From Kitasatospora cinereorecta (lineage in GTDB: Bacteria; Actinomycetota; Actinomycetes; Streptomycetales; Streptomycetaceae), in contig NZ_JAMZDX010000003.1 of assembly GCF_024172095.1 (NCBI RefSeq), positions 434,001 through 498,000 on the forward strand: a DNA stretch of 64,000 nt, read 5' to 3'. The first letter of the stretch is position 1, and each line of letters starts with the position of its first letter. Made by a program: the position numbers and the translations under genes. Shown in pieces: positions 38,422 through 47,243 of this stretch. The notes below the pieces were generated by a model. The model made no database searches. It worked only from the letters and a program-made list of their open reading frames with translations, and had not been told where the DNA came from.

Positions 38422-39042
38422 ATGGGGAGCACCGAGGGGGTGTCGGCCGCCCGGATCGAGCCGAGCGCGGACGTCGACGAGCGGGCCGAGATCGGCCCGG
38501 GCAGTACGGTCTGGCACCTGGCGCAGGTCCGCGAGCACGCCCGGATCGGCGCCGACTGCATCGTCGGGCGCGGCGCGTACGTCGGTCCGGGGGTCCGGAT
38601 CGGCGACCGGGTGAAGCTGCAGAACCACGCGCTGGTCTACGAGCCGGCCGTGGTCGAGGACGGGGTGTTCGTCGGCCCGGCGGCCGTGCTCACCAATGAC
38701 CTCTACCCGCGCTCGGTGGATGTGGACGGCCGGCTCAAGCGCGGCGACGACTGGCACGCGCGCGGGGTGACCCTGCGCGAGGGCTGCTCGATCGGCGGCC
38801 GCGCGGTGCTGGTCGCCGGGGTGACGGTGGGCCGCTGGGCGCTGGTCGCGGCCGGCGCGGTGGTCCACCGGGACGTCCCGGACTTCGCCCTGGTGGCCGG
38901 CGTCCCGGCCCGGCGGATCAAGTGGGTCGGCCGGGCCGGCGAGCCGCTGGAGGACGTCGGCGACGGCCGCTGGCGCTGTCCGCGCACCGGCGAGCAGTAC
39001 GTCGAGAAGGACGGCCTGCTCGCCGAAGCCGCGGAGCGCTGA
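38422..39042 (+). CDS. Left-handed beta-helix acyltransferase (WbpD-like N-acetyltransferase)
   Basis: A 206-residue hexapeptide-repeat enzyme. The imperfect [LIV]-G-x4 repeats run from about residue 20 to 160, for example AEIGPGSTVWHLAQVREHARIG. They form the coil that binds acetyl-CoA. The WHLAQVREHARIG segment resembles sugar N-acetyltransferases such as WbpD/WlbB. Near the C-terminus, VAGVPARRIKWVG is the usual family end. TATCGT lies 6 bases before the ATG, again a leaderless pattern. Its place among LCP genes suggests sugar precursor modification. It is convergent with LCP copy 4, 13 bases apart. Confidence 0.87.
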   Translation: MGSTEGVSAARIEPSADVDERAEIGPGSTVWHLAQVREHARIGADCIVGRGAYVGPGVRIGDRVKLQNHALVYEPAVVEDGVFVGPAAVLTNDLYPRSVDVDGRLKRGDDWHARGVTLREGCSIGGRAVLVAGVTVGRWALVAAGAVVHRDVPDFALVAGVPARRIKWVGRAGEPLEDVGDGRWRCPRTGEQYVEKDGLLAEAAER

Positions 39043-39055
39043 CCCGGCACCGGCC

Positions 39056-40636
39056 TCACTGCTTCAGCGTGCCGGTCTTCCCCTGGGTGCAGCTGGTGTC
39101 GTCGCCCTGATGGACCTTCACGTCCGTCGGTACGGCGCTGGGCACGGCAACCGGCGCCGCGGCGCCGCCGCCCGCCGCAGGGGCCTGGAAGTCCGTGCCC
39201 AGGGTGACGGTGACCCCGCGCCCCGAGCCGCCCGCGACGACCGCCGACGCGGGCAGGCCGAGCGCGGTGGCGACCGCCTCGGCGGCCGGCTTCTGGTCGG
39301 CCTGGGCGTAGCGGACGGTGCTCCGGGCGGTCCTGCCGGTGTCCGATCCGGGGGAGGCCTGGTAACCGAGTCCGCCGAGGGTCTTGGCGGTGCTGGTGGC
39401 GACCATCCCGCGGCCGGTGCCGTTGACCACGGTGACGTTCACCGAGGCCGGGTTGACCCCCGTCGCGGCGGCGGGAGCGGCCGGTGCCGACGAGCCCGCG
39501 TCCGGTGAGCCGGACGGTGCGGCGGCCCCGCCGGTGTGGTCCTCGTCGCCGGACAGCGTCCGGTCGGCCAGGATCAACGCGAACAGCTGGTCGGCCTTCG
39601 GCTGCACCATCTCGGCCTTGCCGCGCAGGTCCGGGTCGGGGTCGTCGGTGGTGTACGCCATCACCGGCTGGACGAAGGAGACGTCGGCCGGCTTGACGTT
39701 GCGCAGGTCGGTGGCGAGTCCGACCAGCTTGGTGGTGCCGGCGATCGGGTCGTCCACGGTGATCGACTTGGTCGCCGCCTCGATCACCGGGAAGGCCTTG
39801 GTCGGGTCGAGCAGCGTGCCCTGCGCGGTGATCTTGCGCAGCAGCGAGGAGAGGAACGCCCGCTGCATGGAGAACCGGCCGATCGCGCTGCCGTCCTGCA
39901 CCCCGTGGCGGGTCCGGACGAACTGCAGTCCCTGTTCCCCCGTCAGGTGGCTCTGCCCGGCGGGCAGGTCGAGGTGGGAGTCCGGGTCCTTGATCGCGGT
40001 GCACAGGTCGACGTCCACCCCGCCCACCGCGTCGGTCAGCTCCTTGACGCCCTCGAAGTTGACCAGCGCGTAGTGGTCGATCTTGAGCTTGGTGATCGAC
40101 TGGACGGTGTCGGTGACGCAGCCGGGGCCGCCGCGCCCGAGCGCCTCGTTCAACGGCCGGTGCTTCTTGGCGGGGTAGACCTTGCCGTCCGGCGAGGTGC
40201 ACTTGGGGAGGTCGACCAGCGAGTCGCGCGGCAGGTCGAGCGCGACGGCGGCCCGGCGGTCCGGGTAGACGTGCAGCAGGATGTTGACGTCGTTGTTGCC
40301 GTCGCCGGTGTTCTGCCGGTCGCCGTACGCGCCGTTCAGGCCCTTCCGGCTGTCGGTGCCGATGATCAGGATGTTCATCGCCACCCGGCCCTGGGCGTCC
40401 GCCTGTCCGGCCGGGGGCGGGGCGTTGCCGGCGCCGAGCGGGGCGTGCGAGATGTTGGCGTCCAGGTGCCGGACGTACAGGTAGGCGCCGCCGCAGCCGG
40501 CCACCACCACCAGTCCGGTGGTGAGGGCGACGGGCCGCAGCCAGCGCCGGACACCGCTCGGCCGGCGCCGGCGCCGCCCGCCGCGGGAGCGCCGTCCGGC
40601 TCCGGGTATCTCCCGCACCGATTGGTCGATCGTCAT
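39056..40636 (-). CDS. LCP family protein with LytR_C domain, copy 4
   Basis: Predicted glycopolymer-peptidoglycan ligase, 526 residues. An Arg-rich N-terminus precedes one transmembrane helix (about 34-55) that contains VAGCGGAY. The LCP domain has ILIIGTDSRKG, NNDVNILLHVYPDRR, DLPRDSLVDLP and RPLNEALGRGGPGC. LytR_C begins VNVTVVNGTGRGM, and a tail carries DTSCTQG close to the C-terminus. The RSD motif is NND here, a small departure from the other copies. No clear ribosome site was found for ATG 40636. Confidence 0.91.
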   Translation of the reverse strand: MTIDQSVREIPGAGRRSRGGRRRRRPSGVRRWLRPVALTTGLVVVAGCGGAYLYVRHLDANISHAPLGAGNAPPPAGQADAQGRVAMNILIIGTDSRKGLNGAYGDRQNTGDGNNDVNILLHVYPDRRAAVALDLPRDSLVDLPKCTSPDGKVYPAKKHRPLNEALGRGGPGCVTDTVQSITKLKIDHYALVNFEGVKELTDAVGGVDVDLCTAIKDPDSHLDLPAGQSHLTGEQGLQFVRTRHGVQDGSAIGRFSMQRAFLSSLLRKITAQGTLLDPTKAFPVIEAATKSITVDDPIAGTTKLVGLATDLRNVKPADVSFVQPVMAYTTDDPDPDLRGKAEMVQPKADQLFALILADRTLSGDEDHTGGAAAPSGSPDAGSSAPAAPAAATGVNPASVNVTVVNGTGRGMVATSTAKTLGGLGYQASPGSDTGRTARSTVRYAQADQKPAAEAVATALGLPASAVVAGGSGRGVTVTLGTDFQAPAAGGGAAAPVAVPSAVPTDVKVHQGDDTSCTQGKTGTLKQ

Positions 40637-40721
40637 ACCGATGACCACGTTCCGGCGGGCAACTTGGTTACGGCCGGGACGACTTCGTAGCGAAGTCAGG
40701 ACGGAGTGCGAACGATCCCGA

Positions 40722-42446
40722 TCACTTGGCGCACAGGTTCTCGTCGTCGGCCTGCACCCGCTGCAGGTCCTTCGGCGCCTCGGTCGGCACCGCCGCGGCG
40801 GGCGCGCCGCCACCGGCGCCGTAGTCCTTGCCCAGCGTCACGACCAGCGCGTCCTTGGCGCCCAGCTTGGAGCTCTGCTGCGCGGCGGTGTCCGGCAGCC
40901 CCAGGGCCGCGGCCAGCGCCGCCGCCTGGTCGGCCTTGCCCGCCGGATAGGAGATCACACTGGCGGCGCTCGGCTCGGCGTTGCTGCCGGGACCGGCCTG
41001 GGTGAAGCCCTTGCCCTGGAGCGCGGTGACCGCCTTGGCGGCCTGCCCGGTGGTCCCGGTGCCGTTGCGGACGGTGACCCGCACGCTCTTGGCGTCCACC
41101 TGCGGGGCGGCTGGCGCCTCGGTGGTGGGCGCGGCGGAGGGTGCGGCGGCCGCGCTCGCGTCGGCCTGACCGGGGACGTCGGTGAGCGACTTGTCCCCGG
41201 CGATCATCCCGAAGAGCTGCTTGGCGTCCGGCTCCTTGAGGACCAGTCGGCCGCTCTCGCCCTTCTCGGTGGAGTCCAGCACCGGCACCGTGGTGAAGGT
41301 GATGTTCTTGGTGTTGACGCTGCTGAGGTCGAGCGCCAGGTCCTTGAGCTTGTTGACGTCGTTGATCTTGGAGTCGACGGTCAGCGCCTTGGTGGCGGCG
41401 TCCGCGAGGTTCCACAGCTTGGTCGGGCTGGTCAGGGTGTCGCTGCTCTTGATCTTGCGGATCATCGAGCTGATGAACTGCTGCTGCAGCGGAATGCGGG
41501 TCAGGTCGCCGCCGTACCCGACCGCGTGGCGGGTGCGGACGAAGGCCAGCGCCTCGTCGCCCTGCACCACGTGCTTGCCCTTGGACATCTTCAGGTGCGA
41601 GTCGGGGTCGTTGATGTCCTTGGCCGCGCACACCTCGACGCCGCCGACGGCGGTGGAGAGCGTCTTCACGGCCTCGAAGTTGACCATCATGAAGTGGTCG
41701 ATGTGGATGCCGGTCATCTTCTCGACCGTCGTCCAGGTGCAGCCCGGGTCGCGGCCCTCCTGGCCGAGGCTCTCGTTGAACATCGCCCGGGCCGTGCCGG
41801 CGATCTTCTTCGTGCCGGTCTGGCACTCCGGGATCGGCACCATCAGGTCGCGCGGGATGGACATCACCGTCGCGTTGGAGCGGTCCTTGGAGACGTGGAA
41901 CAGCAGCGTGGTGTCGGCGTGCCCGGGGCTGCCCTCGTCGCCGTACTCGCGGCCCAGGCCGACCCGGCTGTCGGTGCCGATCACCAGGATGTTCATCGCA
42001 CCCTCGGCCGCCTTCGGACGGTCGGCGTCATTGCCGACCTGGACCTCGACCGAGGAGATGTTCTTGTTGAAGTGCTGGTACGCGTAGTACGCGCCGCCGC
42101 AGCCGGCCACCAGGACCAGCGCGGCCACGCCGGCGGTCCACTTCAGCGCCCGGCGGCGGCGCGGCTTGCCGGCCTTCCCGCCGCGGCGGCGGGCCGCCCG
42201 GCCACCGGGACCGTCGTCGCCGCCGGAGCGAGGGCCGTCATCGGGCCCGGAGCGCTCCGGCGTGGCGCCGGGCGCGGTCCGCGGCGTGCGGGGGGACATC
42301 GGGGTGCGCGCGGCCGGGACGGTGGCCGCGGTCAGGTCGAGGCGGAACTCGCCGGTCTCCGGGTCGAGCACCCACTGATCGGCCGGGTCGATGTCCTGGG
42401 GGAACGAGTCCGCCAGGTTGTTCCGGTTCCGGTGTCCGCTGTTCAC
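40722..42446 (-). CDS. LCP family protein with LytR_C domain, copy 5
   Basis: Predicted glycopolymer-peptidoglycan ligase, 574 residues. A long charged N-terminus contains DQWVLDPETGEFRLDL. The transmembrane helix (about 101-123) again contains VAGCGGAY. LCP motifs are ILVIGTDSRVG, HADTTLLFHVSKD, SIPRDLMVPIP and RAMFNESL. LytR_C begins VRVTVRNGTGTTG, and the end reads QADDENLCAK. GTG 42446 is chosen because TAGGGT (42454-42459) lies 7 bases upstream, a leaderless arrangement. It shares layout and helix motif with copy 4, indicating duplication. Confidence 0.91.
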   Translation of the reverse strand: MNSGHRNRNNLADSFPQDIDPADQWVLDPETGEFRLDLTAATVPAARTPMSPRTPRTAPGATPERSGPDDGPRSGGDDGPGGRAARRRGGKAGKPRRRRALKWTAGVAALVLVAGCGGAYYAYQHFNKNISSVEVQVGNDADRPKAAEGAMNILVIGTDSRVGLGREYGDEGSPGHADTTLLFHVSKDRSNATVMSIPRDLMVPIPECQTGTKKIAGTARAMFNESLGQEGRDPGCTWTTVEKMTGIHIDHFMMVNFEAVKTLSTAVGGVEVCAAKDINDPDSHLKMSKGKHVVQGDEALAFVRTRHAVGYGGDLTRIPLQQQFISSMIRKIKSSDTLTSPTKLWNLADAATKALTVDSKINDVNKLKDLALDLSSVNTKNITFTTVPVLDSTEKGESGRLVLKEPDAKQLFGMIAGDKSLTDVPGQADASAAAAPSAAPTTEAPAAPQVDAKSVRVTVRNGTGTTGQAAKAVTALQGKGFTQAGPGSNAEPSAASVISYPAGKADQAAALAAALGLPDTAAQQSSKLGAKDALVVTLGKDYGAGGGAPAAAVPTEAPKDLQRVQADDENLCAK

Positions 42447-42594
42447 CCCGGACACCCTAGACGAGCCGGAAGCTCGGTCCCCCCGTCCTGTGACACCCCT
42501 CACGCGAAGGATGGGTGCTAAATGGGGCAATCCGTCTGACATCTCTTCACACCGCCCGCGCAACTCCGTGACCGGCCGGGGACCATTCCCGAGG

Positions 42595-44034
42595 TCAGTG
42601 CAGTGCGCAGACGTCCTGGTCGGCCGTCCGGCCCTCCAGCGTCGGACTCGTTCCGGGGACCCCGCTCGCGGAGGCTGACGGCACCCCGGTCGGCGCACCG
42701 GTCGGCACCCCGCTCGGCGCATCGCTAGGCCCGGAGCCCGGTTCGGAGCCCGGTTCGGAGCCCGGCCCGGAGCCGGGCCCGGGGGTCGGCTCGGCGCTCC
42801 CGGCGGCGCCCGGCACCGTGTCCACGCCGGTCCCCACCGCGTCCGCGCCGGCCGCCACGCTCGCGCCCGCCCGCACGCCCGGGTCGCCGCCGGGGCTCGC
42901 ACCACCGGGGCTCGCACCGCCGGGACTCGCGCCGCCCCCGCCGGGCCCGGGGCTCTGACTCGGGCCCGGCACCACCTCCACCTGCCGGTCCGCCCGCAGC
43001 ATCGCGAACAGCTGGTCGGTCTGCGGCTGCACGAACTCGTCCCGGTTCGCGTCGAGCCGGTACGCGCGGCGCGGCACGGTGAGGAACGCCACGTTGGCCG
43101 GCGACATCCCGCGCACCTCCTGCGCCAGGTCGTACAGCGAGCCGAGCGAGCTCAGCCCCGGGTCGGCCTTGATCGCCGAGGTGGCCGCGTCCAGCAGGGG
43201 CCACAGCCGGGCCGGGTTGAACAGCACGCCCTGCGACTGCACCTTGCGCAGCAGCGAGGCCAGGAACTGCTGCTGACGGCCCATCCGCTGGGTGTCGCTG
43301 CCGTTGCCGATCGACTCCCGCACCCGGACGTAGCCGAGCGCCTGTTCCCCGTGCAGCACCTGCCGCCCGGCGGGCAGGTCCAGTTGCGCGTCCCGGTCGT
43401 GGATCGGCTGCGGGACGCAGACCTCCACGCCGCCGACCGCGTCGACCATCTTCTTGAAGCCGGTGAAGTCCAGGATCAGGTGGTGGTCGATCCGGATGCC
43501 GGTGAGCCGCTCCACGGTCCGGATGGTGCACGCCGGGCCGCCGGTCTCGAACGCCAGGTTGAACTGGGTGAACGCCGGCCGGGTCCGGCCGCCGTCCGGC
43601 AGGTCGCAGGCCGGCACGTTCACCATCACGTCGCGCGGGATGGAGACCGCCGACGCGTGGTGCCGGTCGGCGGCCAGGTGCAGCAGGATCGTGGTGTCCG
43701 AGCGCTGCCCGCCGGAGCCGCCGTACGCGCTGTTGGCGCCGCTGCGGTCGTCGCTCCCGATCAGCAGGATGTTCTCCGCCTCGGTGGCGCCCCGGTCCGG
43801 CCGGTCGCTGGCCCGGCCGAGCAGCGTCCCGGTCACCCGGTCGGTCCCGATGTTGCCGTTCAGCTTCCGGTACGCGAGCCACGCCAGCGTCCCGGTGGTG
43901 AGCATGGCCAGCGTCAGCACGCCGCCGGTCAGCGCCAGCCAGTGCCGGCGCACGAAGGAACGGCGGGCGAACGCGCGGCGCCCCCCGTCCTGGTCGGCCG
44001 GGGGGCGCGCGCCGGTGTTCTGCTCCTCTGCCAT
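42595..44034 (-). CDS. LCP family protein with low-complexity C-terminus, copy 6
   Basis: Predicted glycopolymer-peptidoglycan ligase, 479 residues. A short basic N-terminus and one transmembrane helix (about 32-54) precede the LCP domain, which has ILLIGSDDRSG, QRSDTTILLHLAADRH, SIPRDVMVNVP and QFNLAFETGGPAC. The LytR_C domain is missing. In its place is a Gly/Ser/Pro-rich stretch with in-frame repeats (GGASP three times, GSEP twice). It still ends TADQDVCALH, like copy 5. The gene follows the TIGR03089 gene by 36 bases, suggesting one transcript. Confidence 0.91.
   Translation of the reverse strand: MAEEQNTGARPPADQDGGRRAFARRSFVRRHWLALTGGVLTLAMLTTGTLAWLAYRKLNGNIGTDRVTGTLLGRASDRPDRGATEAENILLIGSDDRSGANSAYGGSGGQRSDTTILLHLAADRHHASAVSIPRDVMVNVPACDLPDGGRTRPAFTQFNLAFETGGPACTIRTVERLTGIRIDHHLILDFTGFKKMVDAVGGVEVCVPQPIHDRDAQLDLPAGRQVLHGEQALGYVRVRESIGNGSDTQRMGRQQQFLASLLRKVQSQGVLFNPARLWPLLDAATSAIKADPGLSSLGSLYDLAQEVRGMSPANVAFLTVPRRAYRLDANRDEFVQPQTDQLFAMLRADRQVEVVPGPSQSPGPGGGGASPGGASPGGASPGGDPGVRAGASVAAGADAVGTGVDTVPGAAGSAEPTPGPGSGPGSEPGSEPGSGPSDAPSGVPTGAPTGVPSASASGVPGTSPTLEGRTADQDVCALH
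42735..42945. repeat. In-frame short repeats in LCP copy 6
   Basis: Two blocks: GSEP units (about 42735-42770) and GGASP units (about 42890-42945). They code for a flexible extracellular linker and could vary in number between strains. Confidence 0.6.
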
Positions 44035-44070
44035 CGCGGGATCACTACCCCGCGGGCCGGGACGGGGGGA

Positions 44071-44862
44071 TCAGCCGAGACGAAGAGTCACTCGTTCGGA
44101 GTCGATCCGCTTCTCCCACTGCTCGTCGGTCAGCTTCTCCGAGTTCCGGCAGAGCACCACCGAGGCGCCCGCCGCCAGCGGGGCCAGCAGCCCGGCCTCC
44201 AGGCCGCTCCAGTCGTCGAAGGAGAGCGTCGACAGCACCCGGCTCTCGGTCCCGAGGCCGAGCCGCGCGGCACCCTCACGGGCCAGCGCGACCGCCTGCT
44301 CACCGGTCAGCTTCAGCGCCAGCCCGTCCACCAGGGTCTCCAGCGCCGGGGCCTGCGGGTCCACCGGGGAGTACGGGGCGAAGCGGTCGCCCTGGCCGGG
44401 CACCTCGGCGGCGTAGTCGAGGAAGCCGTCCGGTCGCTGCGGGAACCGCCCGCCCAGCGGGCGCAGCGCGAGCGCCACCCGCTCGCCCGAGCACTCGTGC
44501 GCCGCCGTCAGCCCGTCCGGCCCGCTGACCACCAGGTCGGCCTCGGCCGGATCGCCGCCCGGCACCGCGGTGACGCCCACCGACCAGCAGGCCAGCAGCC
44601 ACACCGCGGTCTGCCAGTGCGCCGGCAGCAGCAGCGACGCCCGGTCGTCCGGACCGGCGTTCAGCTCGTCCTGCAGCAGGTTGGACGTCTTGGCGACCCA
44701 GTTGTCGAACGTCTTCGCCGACAGTTCGACTCTCTCGCCGGTCGAATCGTCGTAGAAGGTGATCAGGGGGCGGGACGGATCGGCATCGGGGGCCCCGGCG
44801 CGCAGATAGGCGTGCAGCAGCTCGGCGGGCGTGCGGGCGTCGGCAGCGAAGAGCGCAGTCAT
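44071..44862 (-). CDS. TIGR03089 family protein (partial adenylation-domain fold)
   Basis: A 263-residue protein of the actinobacterial TIGR03089 family. It resembles only the N-terminal part of AMP-binding (adenylate-forming) enzymes: LITFYDDSTGERVELSAKTFDNWV, LLPAHWQTAVWLLACWSVG and GAARLGLG. It lacks the signature P-loop and the C-terminal lid, so catalysis is doubtful. The family occurs beside LCP or glycosyl genes in actinomycetes. ATG 44862 has AGGGTGGA upstream, overlapping a TAGGGT -10-like box. It probably heads a transcript with LCP copy 6. Confidence 0.88.
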   Translation of the reverse strand: MTALFAADARTPAELLHAYLRAGAPDADPSRPLITFYDDSTGERVELSAKTFDNWVAKTSNLLQDELNAGPDDRASLLLPAHWQTAVWLLACWSVGVTAVPGGDPAEADLVVSGPDGLTAAHECSGERVALALRPLGGRFPQRPDGFLDYAAEVPGQGDRFAPYSPVDPQAPALETLVDGLALKLTGEQAVALAREGAARLGLGTESRVLSTLSFDDWSGLEAGLLAPLAAGASVVLCRNSEKLTDEQWEKRIDSERVTLRLG

Positions 44863-45028
44863 GGTGCGGTCCACCCTAATCCCTGCGAGCCCGCGCCCGG
44901 GAGACCACCGGCCCCCTCTCCACAGCACCTCCCACACCCCCGCCGCACCCCCGCCGCGCCCCGCTGCCCGGCGCGGCGCGATCCTCCGTATCGTTCTCCC
45001 CGAGGTTCGCGGAAGGCGGTGGCACGGC

Positions 45029-45946
45029 ATGCCCCAGGCGGTACGGCGTTGGCGGCCGGGCTACCCGCTCGACCTCGGCCGCACCCTGTTCCCGCTGCGC
45101 CACGGCCCGGCCGACCCGGCCTACCGGAGCACGCCCGACGGCGCGTTCTGGCGCGCCTCCCGGACCCCGGCCGGCCCCGGCACCCTGCGCCTCGCGCCCG
45201 CCGCCGCGGGCGAGGTCGAGGCCCAGGCGTGGGGCCCCGGCGCCGACTGGCTGCTCGACCGCGTCCCGCAGCTGCTCGGCGCCGACGACGACCCGGCCGC
45301 CCTGCTGCTCCCGCCCGGCCCGCTGCGCGAGGCCCAGCGCTCGTACCCGGGCCTGCGGCTGGGCCGCACCGGCCTGGTGATGGAGTCGCTGATCCCCTCG
45401 ATCCTGGAGCAGAAGGTCACCACCGACGAGGCGTACCGCGCCTGGCGCACCCTGCTGCGCGACTTCGGCACCCCCGCCCCCGGCCCGGCCGGCGCGCAGG
45501 GGATGCGGGTGGCGCCCTCGGCCCGCGAGTGGGCGCTGATCCCGAGCTGGGAGTGGCACCGGGCGGGCGTCGACCCGAAGCGGTCGGCCACCGTGGTCCG
45601 GGCGGCCCGGCTGGCCGCGCGCCTGGAGGAGGCGTCCGGCTTCGACCACGAGCAGGCGTTCGCCCGACTCACCGCCGTCCCCGGGATCGGGATCTGGACG
45701 GCCGCGGAGACGCTGCAGCGCTCCAACGGGGACGCGGACGCCGTCTCGGTCGGCGACTTCCACCTGCCCAACCTGGTCGGCTGGGCCCTCGCCGGCCGCC
45801 CGCGCAGCGACGACGCCCAGATGCTCGAACTGCTGGAGCCGTTCCGCCCGCACCGCTACCGGGTCTGCCGGCTGCTGCGGCTGACGGCCTCGCACGCCCC
45901 GCGCTACGGCCCCCGCCTGACCCCGAACGACCACCGCCACCGCTAA
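45029..45946 (+). CDS. DNA-3-methyladenine glycosylase 2 family protein (AlkA-like)
   Basis: Base-excision repair: removes alkylated bases from DNA. The 305-residue protein has an N-terminal AlkA-type beta domain and a helix-hairpin-helix-GPD domain. ESLIPSILEQKVTTDEA precedes it; LTAVPGIGIWTAAETL is the hairpin. VSVGDFHLPNLVGWAL carries the catalytic Asp. ATG 45029 has GGAAGG about 12 bases upstream. It is divergent from the TIGR03089 gene and convergent with cofE, 10 bases apart. Confidence 0.9.
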   Translation: MPQAVRRWRPGYPLDLGRTLFPLRHGPADPAYRSTPDGAFWRASRTPAGPGTLRLAPAAAGEVEAQAWGPGADWLLDRVPQLLGADDDPAALLLPPGPLREAQRSYPGLRLGRTGLVMESLIPSILEQKVTTDEAYRAWRTLLRDFGTPAPGPAGAQGMRVAPSAREWALIPSWEWHRAGVDPKRSATVVRAARLAARLEEASGFDHEQAFARLTAVPGIGIWTAAETLQRSNGDADAVSVGDFHLPNLVGWALAGRPRSDDAQMLELLEPFRPHRYRVCRLLRLTASHAPRYGPRLTPNDHRHR

Positions 45947-45956
45947 TACGATCCGG

Positions 45957-47243
45957 TCAGCGCACGGTGAGATACGCCTCCGCGTCGCGGGCGGGCCGGT
46001 GGCGCGGGCTCTCGGCGGGGCGTCCGACCGCGACGGCGCCCATCGGGTCCCAGGTCTCCGGCAGGTCGAGCACCGCCCGTACGGTGTCGCGGCAGAACAT
46101 GGTGGAGGACACCCACGCCGAGCCGTAGCCCTCGCCGGCCAGGGTGACCAGCAGGTTCTGCACGGCGGCGCCGATCGCCACGGTGAACATCTCCCGCTCG
46201 GCGGCGCTCCGCCGCGGGTCGGGGTACTCGTGCGAGCCGTCCATCACCAGGCAGGGCACCACCAGGTACGGCGCGGCGCGCAGCACGTTGCCGCGGGCGG
46301 TGCGGCGGGCGATCTTCTCCTCGTCCCAGCCGTCCAGTTCGCGCAGGTCGCGCTGCCAGGCGGCGAGCATGGCGTCGAGCAGCCGCTCCCGGACGTCGGC
46401 CGATTCGAGCAGGACGAAGCGCCAGGGGGTGGTGTGGTGCGGGGCGGGTGCGGTGACCGCGGCGGCGACCGCGCGGCGGACGGCGGCGGGGTCGACCGGT
46501 TCGGCGGTGAAGGCGCGGACGGTCCGGCGGAGGGTGACGGCCTGCCGCAGCGCCTCCGAGGTGCCGAGCCGGAACATGTCGTCCGCGGCGGGCCGGATCA
46601 GTGCGCGGGCGCCGTCGCCGTCCTCGGTGGTGACCAGCGCGCCGAGGCCGCGGACCACGGCGACGGGGGTGCCGGTGGCCTTGCCCTTGACCAGGTCGCC
46701 GGCGGCGGCCAGTTCGTCGGCGGTGGCGGTGACGGTCAGGGTGAGTTCGTTGCCGTGGGCGTCGCGGCGGCCGCGGTGGTCGGCCAGGACGGCGAGGCCG
46801 GCGGCGCCGATCGCCACGTCGGTGAGGCCGTTGCGCCAGGGCCGCCCGAAGGTGTCGGTGACGACGACGGCGAGCCGGCGTCCGGTGAGCTGCTGCAGCC
46901 GGGCGCGCAGCGCGCGGGCGGAGGCGTCCGGGTCCTCGGGCAGCAGCAGGACGGTGCCGGGCGGGGTGTTGGAGGCGTCGACGCCGGCGGCGGCGAGCAC
47001 CAGGCCGTTGCGGTTCTCGACGATCCGGGCGGCGCCGCGGCGGGCGACCAGCCGGACGGTCTCGGCGTCGATCGCCGCCTCCCGGTCGGCGGCCCGGAGG
47101 ATCCGCCCCTCCGCCTTGCTGACGATCTTCGAGGTGACCAGCAGGATGTCGCCGTCCTCGTACGAGCCGGCCTTGGCGATCAGCTCGGCCAGGTCGGCGC
47201 CGGGCTCGATCTCCGGCAGCCCCTCGACCGGCAGCACCCTCAC
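45957..47243 (-). CDS. fbiB: Bifunctional coenzyme F420:L-glutamate ligase / FMN-dependent reductase (CofE-FbiB)
   Basis: Adds glutamates to F420-0 and, through its second domain, finishes coenzyme F420. The 428-residue fusion has an N-terminal CofE domain (about 1-240: [53 protein letters not shown]). The C-terminal domain is nitroreductase-like (about 250-428: [43 protein letters not shown]). This two-domain form is typical of actinobacteria. The GTG overlaps the cofD stop (GTGA), and GGAGG lies upstream. Confidence 0.95.
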   Translation of the reverse strand: MRVLPVEGLPEIEPGADLAELIAKAGSYEDGDILLVTSKIVSKAEGRILRAADREAAIDAETVRLVARRGAARIVENRNGLVLAAAGVDASNTPPGTVLLLPEDPDASARALRARLQQLTGRRLAVVVTDTFGRPWRNGLTDVAIGAAGLAVLADHRGRRDAHGNELTLTVTATADELAAAGDLVKGKATGTPVAVVRGLGALVTTEDGDGARALIRPAADDMFRLGTSEALRQAVTLRRTVRAFTAEPVDPAAVRRAVAAAVTAPAPHHTTPWRFVLLESADVRERLLDAMLAAWQRDLRELDGWDEEKIARRTARGNVLRAAPYLVVPCLVMDGSHEYPDPRRSAAEREMFTVAIGAAVQNLLVTLAGEGYGSAWVSSTMFCRDTVRAVLDLPETWDPMGAVAVGRPAESPRHRPARDAEAYLTVR

